Source: a virus
Direction: 5' to 3' (one strand)
IMG/VR virus record: IMGVR_UViG_3300045960_000146
Span: 1 to 22,171 of that record
DNA length: 22,171 nt
Made by a program: the position numbers and the translations under genes. The notes under the pieces were generated by a model. That model did not search any database, was not told the DNA's origin, and saw only the letters and a list, made by a program, of their open reading frames with translations. Of the stretch, positions 8,446 to 14,958 are shown piece by piece (positions within the stretch are counted from its first letter, which is position 1; every line of letters begins with the position of its first letter).

Positions 8446-8561
8446 CAGGCGGCCCTACCGGACACACTGAAACGGGACCCCACCGAAGTGAGGTCCCGTC
8501 CGGTATTCCTGTTGTCGAGGAGGGTCTGCGCCATGGGATTGGCACCCTTCCGACGCCCCAT
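8445..8561 (-). CDS. Possible 38-aa leader ORF or amber-readthrough extension upstream of the giant gene
   Basis: An ATG at 8561 opens 38 codons, from MGRRKGANPM to SVSGRAA, ending in a TGA that overlaps the giant gene's ATG (TGATG). The frame is the same as that of the upstream 135-aa gene, separated from it only by the TAG at 8592-8594 and ten further sense codons. It could be a coupled leader peptide, a readthrough tail of the upstream protein, or a non-coding leader holding a hairpin. There is no convincing ribosome site at 8561; an internal ATG has a GGAAGG eleven bases upstream. Low confidence. Confidence 0.3.
   Translation of the reverse strand: MGRRKGANPMAQTLLDNRNTGRDLTSVGSRFSVSGRAA
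8472..8499 (-). terminator. 12-bp hairpin with UUCG tetraloop before the giant gene
   Basis: On the minus strand, ACGGGACCUCAC pairs with GUGGGGUCCCGU (one U-G pair) around a UUCG loop closed by C-G, an exceptionally stable form. It is followed by UUUC but no long U tract. It sits 27 nt before the ATG of the giant gene and could be a terminator or attenuator separating the giant gene from upstream genes, or an mRNA stabiliser. It is a poorer hairpin on the plus strand (C-A mismatch), supporting minus-strand function. Confidence 0.6.
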
Positions 8562-8569
8562 GGGATTGG
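8531..8569. repeat. 12-bp direct repeat, 27-bp period
   Basis: CCATGGGATTGG occurs at 8531-8542 and again at 8558-8569. In the minus-strand frame this gives two NPM motifs nine codons apart (NPMGRRKGANPM). The period is a multiple of three, so the repeat keeps the frame of the short ORF. Confidence 0.8.
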
Positions 8570-8591
8570 GGCCTGATGTGTCCTGGGTGAA

Positions 8592-8999
8592 CTACCCGAG
8601 CTTCATCCAGTCCACGTCGAACTTCTCGTCGAGGTAGCGACCGATGGTGCGGAGGGCCTCCCGGACGGTGATGCCCGCGACAATCCAGCCGGTGGGCTTC
8701 CCGAGGTTGCCGACCTTCGTGATGAGCCAGTTGCGCTGCGCGAGCGTCAGGACGTCGTCGAGTTGGAGGTCGGGGAAGACGGTGAGGTCCGGGTCGGCGT
8801 CGGCGGCCGTGACTGCGCTATCCGCGATGCGGCAGAGACACCAGTTGAACATCGGCGTCCCGTCCGCGTTGCCGGGGATGATGGTGACGTAGGGCCCGTA
8901 GTCCGATGCCTTCGCCCGGTACGGGCCGGTCGTCGCCTCAGAGCCGGGAGTCACCACGGACGTTCCGTTCCCGATGATTGGCGAGAGGACCCAGCGCAT
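8592..8999 (-). CDS. Conserved-looking phage protein of unknown function (135 aa)
   Basis: The protein begins MRWVLSPIIGNGT, has a central PDLQLDDVLTLAQR segment and ends in a helical stretch with VREALRTIGRYLDEKFDVDW. It has no membrane segment or signal peptide. The start ATG at 8999 overlaps the preceding stop as TGATG. It ends in TAG, and the frame stays open for 49 more sense codons beyond it. Its position directly before the giant fibre-like gene suggests a small virion or assembly role, but no family is recognised. Confidence 0.75.
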   Translation of the reverse strand: MRWVLSPIIGNGTSVVTPGSEATTGPYRAKASDYGPYVTIIPGNADGTPMFNWCLCRIADSAVTAADADPDLTVFPDLQLDDVLTLAQRNWLITKVGNLGKPTGWIVAGITVREALRTIGRYLDEKFDVDWMKLG

Positions 9000-9388
9000 C
9001 AGCCCCTCCCGGCGAGGAGCATCCGCCCGATGACGTCGACATCATCGCCGGTGCAGACAAGGCCGACGAGGAAGGCCCACATCCTGTCCGTCGCCCCGTC
9101 GAGACGCTTCTTCCCGATGCCATACGCGATGTACTCACCGGGTGCGCTCGTCGTCGCGAAGTGCCGCGCCGTGTAGTACGGCTGTTCACCTTCGAGGACG
9201 ACCATGTGCATCGCGGGGAACGAGTGGTCCTTCCGCAGCAGGCTCCACATGGACGTGACGCGGAGCCAGTCGGCGTAGGTAGTCGCCCAGCCCTTCTCGT
9301 CCAGGTCGACGATGACGGACTCCGCTCCGTCCGGGAGCGAGATATGGAGGTAGAAGGGGTTATCGCCCTGCCAGGCCCTCATCTCCAT
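8999..9388 (-). CDS. Hypothetical protein (129 aa) within the glycosylation/structural block
   Basis: A mixed alpha/beta protein with strands such as NPFYLHISLPDGAESVIVDL and HMVVLEGEQPYY and a C-terminal helix RMWAFLVGLV. The hydrophobic stretch is too short to be a confident membrane segment. The start is ATG at 9388, overlapping the end of the upstream glycosyltransferase by 10 nt; a second in-frame ATG lies two codons in (9382). It is coupled downstream through TGATG. No motif is recognised. Confidence 0.7.
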   Translation of the reverse strand: MEMRAWQGDNPFYLHISLPDGAESVIVDLDEKGWATTYADWLRVTSMWSLLRKDHSFPAMHMVVLEGEQPYYTARHFATTSAPGEYIAYGIGKKRLDGATDRMWAFLVGLVCTGDDVDVIGRMLLAGRG

Positions 9389-10200
9389 CCGAGCTTCTCC
9401 TTCGCCTGCTCCCAGCCGAGGGTAGGCAGGCCCATCTTGTCATTGACCTCGCGGCGCATGTACTCGTCCCCGGGCGAGCGAACGGCAATCTGCGCCCAGT
9501 AGTCGCGCTTGGTGATGATGCGCTCCGCCACGTGGCCGATTTCGATGCGTGTATCGACCCAGATGGAGCACCCGGCGGCCTTCGCGTCCTGGCAGAAGGC
9601 GAGGTCCTCCCCGAACGTCGAGCCCCAACGGAAGAACGAGGGGGGCCGCCCTCCCACTCGAACGTCGAGCGGTGGCATCTCCGTCCCCGCGATGGATTCG
9701 AAGACGCGCTTGTGGATGATGGCGAAGGCGAGCCCCGTGGCGTCGACCTCGACGATGTCATCATCCCAGTCTTCGAGGAAGTTGTAACCCCCCGACTCAG
9801 GCCCCTCGCGCATGTACAGCGTCGGCTGGTGCGGTGCGGAGCGCCGGAAGCAGAGGCCGCCGACGATGTCGAGGTCGTACTGCTCGCGCGTCGCGACCAG
9901 GCGCCCGATGTCCCCCGGCTCGAACACCATGTCATCGTCGATGAAGAGGAGCCAGTCACCCTCCATCCGCTGGACGGCCTCGTTGCGCTGCATCGTGAGG
10001 ATGCCGCCCTGGAGGATGAGCCTGTTGACCGAGACGCCGGGCGGGAGCCACGAGTAGTCCGTCATCAGGAGGCTCGTGACCGTCGCCGCATTCACGTGGT
10101 CACGGCAGGGGATGGCGAGCGTCCCGGCCTTCGTCGTGTCCGGGTACGCCATCCTGAAGGCTGTCGTCCCGTTATTCGTCGGTGCCGCCTCCAGGCTCAT
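9379..10200 (-). CDS. GT-A-type glycosyltransferase (GT2-like), 273 aa
   Basis: Residues 79-90 read MEGDWLLFIDDD. The DDD at 88-90 is the metal- and nucleotide-sugar-binding motif of GT-A enzymes. An upstream LTMQRNEAV segment is the usual helix before it. Further on, FGEDLAFCQDAKAAGC (about 207-222) carries the ED acidic pair of the acceptor/catalytic site, followed by a His in EIGHV. The size is compact, as in phage-encoded transferases. The ATG at 10200 overlaps the epimerase stop as ATGA. It probably works with the neighbouring epimerase and glycosyltransferases on a shared glycan; donor and acceptor are unknown. Confidence 0.8.
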   Translation of the reverse strand: MSLEAAPTNNGTTAFRMAYPDTTKAGTLAIPCRDHVNAATVTSLLMTDYSWLPPGVSVNRLILQGGILTMQRNEAVQRMEGDWLLFIDDDMVFEPGDIGRLVATREQYDLDIVGGLCFRRSAPHQPTLYMREGPESGGYNFLEDWDDDIVEVDATGLAFAIIHKRVFESIAGTEMPPLDVRVGGRPPSFFRWGSTFGEDLAFCQDAKAAGCSIWVDTRIEIGHVAERIITKRDYWAQIAVRSPGDEYMRREVNDKMGLPTLGWEQAKEKLGWR

Positions 10201-11150
10201 CGCGAACGCACCATCAGCTCGATTCCCTCCTCCAGCGAGACCTTCGGCGTATAGACCGCGCGCATCCGCTCCGTGTCCGCGTAGCGGTTCGCGACGCCGA
10301 CGGGCTTGCTCTCGTCCGTCTTGATGGTCGGCGCATACCCGACGATGTTCGCGGCGAGGCGGGCCACCTCGCGGAAGCTCGTCGCGATGCCCGTGCCGAT
10401 GTTCAGCGCCTGGTAGCCGTGGAGGCCCTGGTCAAGCATCGCCTCCGTCGCTCCCACGACGTCCGTCACGTGGATGAAGTCCCGGGTCTGCAGGCCGCTC
10501 CCCCAGACCATCAGGGGGTTCTCCTTCCGGGCTGCCCGGGCCGTGATGGCGGGCATCGGATAGTCGAGTGGCTGCTCTTCCCCGTACCCGGAGAACGGAC
10601 GGATGCAGAGCGTAGCGAGACCATACTCGGCGGCTGTGCACGCGAGAACCTCCCCCGCGAGCTTCGTGAAGCCATACATGCTGTCCGGCCGCTCCCAGTA
10701 GCCGTCGTTCGGGATGAACATCTCCTCGCTCAGGGAGGTGTGCCCGTCGTCCTCCTGGAAGACGGTCCCGTAGACGGCGGACGAGGACGGATATACGGCG
10801 ACGCGCGCGTGCTTCGCCGCATACCGGAACATGAGCATGTCGAGGCGCAACGAGTCCGCGTTATAGAGCTGGTCGTACTCGATTTTCATCCGCCCGCCGA
10901 CGGGCGCGGCGAAGTGGTAGATACGGTCGAAGTACGTCGGCCAGTGGTCCGCCCGCCACTCGAACGCGCCATCGGTGAACCACCACCCGGCGTCGCATTC
11001 CCGCCTGCGCTCGGGAGGTGTCTCGAACGGCCACCGGGCGTGCTCGGCGGACATGTCGTCGATGGCCCACACCTCGTGCCCTGCGGCGACGAGGTGGCGG
11101 GTGAACGACCGCCCGAGGAACCCGGCCGCTCCGGTGACGAGGATGTTCAT
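10197..11150 (-). CDS. NAD-dependent epimerase/dehydratase (nucleotide-sugar, extended SDR)
   Basis: The 317-residue length is typical of nucleotide-sugar epimerases and dehydratases. The N-terminus MNILVTGAAGFLG has the GxxGxxG NAD-binding loop (residues 7-13). IYHFAAPVGG, YPSSSAVYG (Ser at 122-125) and the catalytic pair Tyr159-x3-Lys163 (YGFTK) follow in the right order. RDFIHVTDV (223-231) is the usual substrate-domain motif. This level of reading cannot separate UDP-glucose 4-epimerase, GDP-mannose 3,5-epimerase and 4,6-dehydratase types. The start is ATG at 11150, overlapping the methyltransferase stop as ATGA; an ATG five codons earlier is less likely. It would supply a modified sugar donor for the adjacent glycosyltransferases. 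Confidence 0.88.
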   Translation of the reverse strand: MNILVTGAAGFLGRSFTRHLVAAGHEVWAIDDMSAEHARWPFETPPERRRECDAGWWFTDGAFEWRADHWPTYFDRIYHFAAPVGGRMKIEYDQLYNADSLRLDMLMFRYAAKHARVAVYPSSSAVYGTVFQEDDGHTSLSEEMFIPNDGYWERPDSMYGFTKLAGEVLACTAAEYGLATLCIRPFSGYGEEQPLDYPMPAITARAARKENPLMVWGSGLQTRDFIHVTDVVGATEAMLDQGLHGYQALNIGTGIATSFREVARLAANIVGYAPTIKTDESKPVGVANRYADTERMRAVYTPKVSLEEGIELMVRSR

Positions 11151-11740
11151 CGAGTCGCGCTCCACAGCTGGAAGTCATAGGGGAATCCGTCGAGCGCGAA
11201 CAGGCCGTGGGACGTCGGCGTCCAGCCAGCCTCTTCTAGCATCTCGCCATAGCCCTTCATGTCGAACTGCCAGAGATGTTCCGGGTTCGATTCGTCGCTC
11301 TGCCCCGGGCGCATGCAGGGCGAGGACGCGACGAGATTGGTCGCGACGAGACGTGCGCCGCGGAGGATGTCGACGGGGTCGGGGACGTGTTCTAGGAACT
11401 CCGTGAGGACGACCATGTCCCATGGGCGCATCCTCCCGAGGTTTATCCGGAGGCACGTCTCGACGTCCTCGACATGCTTCTCATGCGGGAACGAGACATC
11501 GAGCGCCTCGATGGACGGGGCGCTGATGTCACTGAGTCCCGCGTATTTGATTGGATGGATTCTGTGCGCGGCCTCGACGATGGACCCGTCACCGCACGCC
11601 GGGTCGAGGACCTGCTCCGGCCGGTGCCACGCGATGAGCGCGCCCGTCGTGAGGAGACGATGGATGTGGTCGGGCCAGGTGAAGTTGCTGCGAGCGACCT
11701 GGTAGTCGGCCTCACTCGCGTCCCGGATACGCAGGCGCAT
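11147..11740 (-). CDS. Class I SAM-dependent methyltransferase
   Basis: This 197-residue protein has motif I VLDPACGDGSIVEAA (about 44-58), the glycine loop that binds S-adenosylmethionine. AGLSDIS follows (motif II region), then WDMVVLTEFLEHVPDP (107-122), the motif IV and post-motif block typical of small-molecule and sugar methyltransferases. It does not carry the NPPY or DPPY tetrapeptide of N6-adenine DNA methyltransferases. The location between sugar-metabolism genes suggests methylation of a sugar or glycan, which is inference. The ATG at 11740 begins one base after the previous stop. Confidence 0.82.
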   Translation of the reverse strand: MRLRIRDASEADYQVARSNFTWPDHIHRLLTTGALIAWHRPEQVLDPACGDGSIVEAAHRIHPIKYAGLSDISAPSIEALDVSFPHEKHVEDVETCLRINLGRMRPWDMVVLTEFLEHVPDPVDILRGARLVATNLVASSPCMRPGQSDESNPEHLWQFDMKGYGEMLEEAGWTPTSHGLFALDGFPYDFQLWSATR

Positions 11741-11741
11741 C

Positions 11742-12068
11742 TCAGGCGACGGTGACGGCCTGGCTCTTCACGGACGAGTCGTCGGACACCTTGCGGACCT
11801 CGACTGTCCAGGAGCCCGCCTCGGGGAAGATGTAGTTGTTCAGCGTGTACTCGCCGTCCGCGTTGCAGGCGAAGACGTGGCTCCGGCCCATCTCGGTGCC
11901 GTCGAGCTCGTACGTCGCGTAGTAGCGGACCTCGTCCATGGACGGGAAGTGCTCCGCGTCGAACGTCGTGTCATCGTTGAGCGAAAGACCGGCGAGGTCG
12001 AAGCGCACGACGGTCTGCTTCGCGGTGATGCTGCCCGACTCGGGGGTCGGGGTCACGGTCACAGCCAC
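11742..12068 (-). CDS. Small Ig-like beta-sandwich protein, putative virion component (108 aa)
   Basis: The start is GTG at 12068, with AGGAG five bases upstream; it overlaps the preceding glycosyltransferase by ten bases. The chain alternates beta strands: KQTVVRFDLAGL, EVRYYATYELDG, RSHVFACNADGEYTLNNYIF, GSWTVEVRKV and a final QAVTVA strand. The GSWTVEV plus final strand pattern is typical of Ig-like or fibronectin-like modules found on phage surfaces. There is no enzyme motif. A decoration or connector protein is plausible; the fold call is by eye. Confidence 0.6.
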   Translation of the reverse strand: MAVTVTPTPESGSITAKQTVVRFDLAGLSLNDDTTFDAEHFPSMDEVRYYATYELDGTEMGRSHVFACNADGEYTLNNYIFPEAGSWTVEVRKVSDDSSVKSQAVTVA

Positions 12069-12832
12069 GGTTTCTCCTTCTCGAATGCGATTGCCTCGAC
12101 CCTGGGCCACCAGGGATACGAGCGGACATGCCTCCACCCGCGTCGCGCCGCGGACGCAACGCAGGCGTTATGCATCATGAGGCGATTGTGGTCCTCCCAT
12201 CCGGGATTTCCGCGGCCGACATCCCAGTAACGCAGGTAGTCCTGCATCATCTCGTCGAGGCTCCGCACGTGGTTGATGTGCCCGTGTCGCCACAGCATCG
12301 ACCTCTTGTCCGGGACATCCGGACGGCTGTGGAGCATCAGGGGCCACGTGTACCTCTTGCGGTACAGGCGCAGATGCGAATGCTGCTCCTTGTACTCGTT
12401 CCCCTCGACCCAGCTGTGGAACGGAATCCATATCCCGTCCAGCTCGTGCAGCTCGCTCACCCATGTCGCGTGCGACAGGCTGTCGAGGAGGTCGTCGGAG
12501 GGGAACTCATCCGCGTCGAGCTTGAAGACCCAGGGGGTCGAGAGCTTCTCCGCGACCAACCCGTATGTCGCGTCGCCGTAGCCCTTGCGCTCGTCGGAGC
12601 TCACGATGTCCGCGTAGCGGAGCGCGATGTCGTAGGTCCTGTCCGTCGACTCCTGGACGCTGATGGCTATCTTCCCGAAGTAGGGGCGGCACTTCTTCAG
12701 GAGCTTCGGAAGACGCTTCTCTTCGTTCCACACGGCCATCGCGAGTCCGATGTGCGTGTAGGGCTTGCGGTTCGGATACCGGATTCCCGAGTGCCTGGCG
12801 ATGGCCTTGCAGTCGGGAAAGTAGTCGAGCAT
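12059..12832 (-). CDS. GT2-like glycosyltransferase (257 aa)
   Basis: The N-terminal strand IGLAMAVWNEEKRLPKLL (28-45) contains the NEE signature of family 2 transferases. KIAISVQESTDRTYDIAL follows as the second strand and loop. VFKLDADEFPSDDLL (103-117) holds the DAD metal site at 106-108. The C-terminal half is rich in Trp, His and Arg (RLYRKRY, WRHGHINHVRS), likely the acceptor-binding part. It is similar in plan to family 2 enzymes that act on glycoproteins or lipopolysaccharide cores. It starts at the ATG directly following the TAG of the next upstream glycosyltransferase. Confidence 0.83.
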   Translation of the reverse strand: MLDYFPDCKAIARHSGIRYPNRKPYTHIGLAMAVWNEEKRLPKLLKKCRPYFGKIAISVQESTDRTYDIALRYADIVSSDERKGYGDATYGLVAEKLSTPWVFKLDADEFPSDDLLDSLSHATWVSELHELDGIWIPFHSWVEGNEYKEQHSHLRLYRKRYTWPLMLHSRPDVPDKRSMLWRHGHINHVRSLDEMMQDYLRYWDVGRGNPGWEDHNRLMMHNACVASAARRGWRHVRSYPWWPRVEAIAFEKEKPWL

Positions 12833-13510
12833 CTACGCTTCCGCCATCTCCGCGATAGCCTCACGCACCTTGCTCACGTCCGCGCCCGCTGCGTGCAGGA
12901 GCCACGACTCGTACGCGATGCGGTCCTTGTCGTACATCTGTACCGCGTTCACCCGGGCGTATCCCTCGTCCCAGGTCGCCTTCCCGGCGGCCGGGTGCAT
13001 GTGCTCGATGATGACGTCCGAGAGGTAGTGGAGGGAGCCAGACCGCTCCCCGAGGTACTTCCAGGCGTTGTCGAGGTAGAGGTGCATCTGGGCCGGGGGA
13101 CAGAACCAGCCGAGCTTCTCGACGATGGGGCCGCTGATGAAGACGGCGGTCGGCAGGTTCTCCCGCTGGTACAGGTCGTCTCCGTAGGCGAACCCACCGT
13201 GCCTCAGCGCCTGCGTGACGCGCCGGTCCCAGCCAGGGGTGCGGAATCGGTGGTCGTCCCCGACGAAGCCGATGACGTCCCAGAGGCACGCCTCGCGCGC
13301 GGCGATGAGGTTGAGTGCGTCTGCCATCCCGGGCCTGCCCCGGGGGACGACGTACGAGCCCTCGGGGTACAGCTGCGCGGTGGCGTCGTCCTCGTCGAGG
13401 ATGAACGCGAGCTTCGTCGTCGGCAGCTCCGCCGTGCGCACGAACGTGCCGAGCAGCTCCGCCGCCTTTTCCGGGCGCCCACGCGAAGGGCAGAGGACGA
13501 GCGTCGTCAT
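12833..13510 (-). CDS. GT-A-like glycosyltransferase (225 aa)
   Basis: MTTLVLCPSRGRPEKAAELL at the N-terminus is the opening strand, loop and helix of GT-A folds. KLAFILDEDD (33-42) is the second strand with its acidic loop. DVIGFVGDDHRF (78-89) contains the GDD that corresponds to the DxD metal site. ISGPIVEKLGWF and a late EHMHP (169-173) match the C-terminal acceptor side. The start ATG at 13510 overlaps the upstream stop as ATGA; the frame is open 25 codons earlier but without sense. Likely part of the same glycan pathway as the neighbours. Confidence 0.78.
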   Translation of the reverse strand: MTTLVLCPSRGRPEKAAELLGTFVRTAELPTTKLAFILDEDDATAQLYPEGSYVVPRGRPGMADALNLIAAREACLWDVIGFVGDDHRFRTPGWDRRVTQALRHGGFAYGDDLYQRENLPTAVFISGPIVEKLGWFCPPAQMHLYLDNAWKYLGERSGSLHYLSDVIIEHMHPAAGKATWDEGYARVNAVQMYDKDRIAYESWLLHAAGADVSKVREAIAEMAEA

Positions 13511-13758
13511 GCGGGGTCTCCGAACGTCTGCAGCAGCTGGCATACCTTGTTCCAGATGTCCGCCGTGTACTGGGTCATGTCGCAATTCCCGCAGATGGTC
13601 TTCACGAGGTCGTTGACCTTCGCCGCCACCTCCGGCGTCAGCGGGCCGACACGGAGCCAGTCCATGTCGTCCCCCATCCCTTTTGCGATGGTCGAGTAGT
13701 CATAGACCTGGAACGCGGCCCGACGGATGTTCGCCTCCGTCAACGGGTCGTACGCCAC
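13507..13758 (-). CDS. Hypothetical protein (83 aa) with CxxC
   Basis: The start is GTG at 13758, backed by a strong AGGAGG six bases upstream, although it overlaps the preceding gene by 59 nt. Three cysteines lie at 56, 59 and 73, the first two as ICGNCD, so a metal site or disulfide is possible. The rest looks helical (TPEVAAKVNDLVKTI, ADIWNKVCQLLQTF). It could be a head-tail or assembly protein by position. No family is recognised. Confidence 0.65.
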   Translation of the reverse strand: MAYDPLTEANIRRAAFQVYDYSTIAKGMGDDMDWLRVGPLTPEVAAKVNDLVKTICGNCDMTQYTADIWNKVCQLLQTFGDPA

Positions 13759-13966
13759 CGATAGCCTCCTCTATCTCGTCATCGTCCCATCCGAAGGGGT
13801 CGGGCTCAGCGGGCTGCCAGCGCTCGGTGAGCCAGTCGTAGAACTCCCAGAACTCGTCCTCGGAGAGCTCCCCCCGGCGATTCCAGTATTCCTGGGCCGC
13901 CGGGGGCAGCGTCGCCAGACGAGCCATCGCGTCGACGATTTCCTGGAACGCGATGGGCGTCTTCAC
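13700..13966 (-). CDS. Hypothetical acidic protein (88 aa)
   Basis: The start is GTG at 13966, four bases after the homing endonuclease stop, with a weak ribosome site. The N-terminal two thirds are helical and acidic (LSEDEFWEFYDWLTERW). The tail VDGGEHPSGRVPGL is low-complexity and overlaps the start of the next gene. Without the inserted endonuclease this gene would follow the 162-aa protein directly. Function unknown. Confidence 0.6.
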   Translation of the reverse strand: MKTPIAFQEIVDAMARLATLPPAAQEYWNRRGELSEDEFWEFYDWLTERWQPAEPDPFGWDDDEIEEAIGGVRPVDGGEHPSGRVPGL

Positions 13967-13970
13967 GGAT

Positions 13971-14411
13971 TTACGTCTCGTCGTATTCGAGGTGCTTCAG
14001 CTCACGAAGTCGTCGGTACATGGACTCCCTCAGCTCTTCCTCTTCTGGCGACAGGCGCCTCTTCGGATTTGGCTTTCGCGCCCTGTCCTCGACGAGGTTC
14101 TGGAACGCGATGGCGACATCCGCTTCGTCCGCCTTGACGTCGAGATATGGCCTCAGCTCTCGCAGTGCCATGCCAGCGATGCTCGATACGGTCACCCATT
14201 CCGAGATGGACCGCTGGTTACCGATGCGCTTCGTGACCTGGATGGAGCCACCGAACCGTCTCTGGAGCCGGAGGAGAGGCGCTGGATTCACCTGATGACA
14301 GGCGAACCTGAGATACCAACGCCTCCGGCCCTGGGGACTTCGGCTTACGCCGATAGCGATATGACCTTCTCCGTCGATAAATCCCGCGAGATAGAGTAGC
14401 TCAGCGTCCAT
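13971..14411 (-). CDS. Free-standing LAGLIDADG homing endonuclease (146 aa)
   Basis: YLAGFIDGEGHIAI (7-20) is the LAGLIDADG helix with its acidic metal-binding residue and the following strand. The rest matches a one-motif monomer: basic DNA-facing strands (RRWYLRFACHQVNP), a RLQRRFGGSI segment, TKRIGNQRSISEWVTV and a basic C-terminal helix. One-motif enzymes act as homodimers and cut long sites to spread their own gene. The ATG at 14411 has no clear ribosome site and lies in the loop of a hairpin (14400-14419). The gene is bracketed by a 10-bp direct repeat. It sits between structural genes and is not in an obvious intron. The call is firm; target site unknown. Confidence 0.88.
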   Translation of the reverse strand: MDAELLYLAGFIDGEGHIAIGVSRSPQGRRRWYLRFACHQVNPAPLLRLQRRFGGSIQVTKRIGNQRSISEWVTVSSIAGMALRELRPYLDVKADEADVAIAFQNLVEDRARKPNPKRRLSPEEEELRESMYRRLRELKHLEYDET

Positions 14412-14454
14412 GCGCTGAGTCTACAACTACAGCGGGTATTTATCACGTCTCGTC
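13973..14454. repeat. 10-bp direct repeats flanking the homing-endonuclease gene
   Basis: ACGTCTCGTC occurs at 13973-13982 and 14445-14454, 472 bp apart, and the next bases (GTA versus ATA) nearly match. On the minus strand the two copies encode the last residues, YDET, and the start of the stop codon of both the 162-aa protein and the endonuclease. Confidence 0.7.
14400..14419 (-). promoter_or_regulatory. Hairpin holding the homing-endonuclease start codon in its loop
   Basis: CTCAGCG (14400-14406) is perfectly complementary to CGCTGAG (14413-14419), with a 6-nt loop at 14407-14412. The start codon of the endonuclease is complementary to 14409-14411, inside the loop. Such RNA structures restrict translation of free-standing homing endonuclease genes in T4-like phages; function here is inferred. 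Confidence 0.6.
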
Positions 14455-14464
14455 ATAGCTGTAG
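14427..14464 (-). promoter_or_regulatory. Hairpin spanning the stop codon of the 162-aa gene
   Basis: CTACAGC (14427-14433) and GCTGTAG (14458-14464) form a 7-bp perfect stem with a 24-nt loop containing the TGA at 14443-14445. It may protect the 3' end of the structural mRNA, or weakly terminate before the endonuclease. There is no U tract. Confidence 0.35.
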
Positions 14465-14931
14465 CTGATGGTCTCCTGGGTCCAGTTCCCCGGGCCGCAG
14501 TCAGCGGCCACCTGGAGCTGGAAGACGGCGTAGCGGGTCGTGGACCCGGTAGCCGAGTAGCTCGTGGCGTCCCACGTGGCCTTGTTGCCCGACGTGTAGG
14601 TCGTGAACGCCGCGTTCGCGATGCTCGACGTGCCATTGGTCGGGGTCGTGCCGGTGACGTAGTTCGCCGTGAAGTAGAGCGACGTGCTCGTCTGGACGGC
14701 GCCGTCACCCCAAATCTTGAAGTTGGTGACGCCATTGGACGGGGCCGTGTCGATGTACAGCTTCAGCCACTTCTCGTACGAGTTGGTGCCGACGCTGATG
14801 GGGTTCGACGTCCGGTTCCCGATGCTGTTCGTCGCGTTGTCGGCGGAGACGAAGTCGATGCCCGTCACGGCTGCGGACTGCGTCCCCGCGCTCGCGCCCG
14901 TGTAGACGCGAACCGAAAGAGCTGCGGTCAA
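14443..14931 (-). CDS. Putative virion structural protein (162 aa)
   Basis: Thr-, Ser- and Asn-rich, almost all beta (LSVRVYTGAS, EKWLKLYIDTAP, NFKIWGDGAVQTSTSLYFT, RYAVFQLQVAADCGP) with a final strand ETISYSYDET. This composition is typical of phage head-decoration or fibre-type proteins. The start is TTG at 14931: no ATG or GTG is as well placed, and AAGGAG lies six bases upstream. It directly follows the portal gene. There is no signal peptide or enzyme motif. Confidence 0.65.
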   Translation of the reverse strand: MTAALSVRVYTGASAGTQSAAVTGIDFVSADNATNSIGNRTSNPISVGTNSYEKWLKLYIDTAPSNGVTNFKIWGDGAVQTSTSLYFTANYVTGTTPTNGTSSIANAAFTTYTSGNKATWDATSYSATGSTTRYAVFQLQVAADCGPGNWTQETISYSYDET

Positions 14932-14958
14932 CGGATTCTCCTTCGAGTCTTCTTCCCG

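Noticed and set aside
12128-13699. A 523-codon plus-strand open frame across the glycosyltransferase genes
   Set aside because: It overlaps two minus-strand genes with clear GT-A motifs; its own sequence is Arg/Val/Leu-rich shadow composition with no motifs. GC-rich codons leave the antisense frame open.
13971-14454. Group I intron carrying the endonuclease
   Set aside because: The interval between repeats is about 472 bp and is nearly all coding, leaving no room for an intron core, and the flanking genes are not split.
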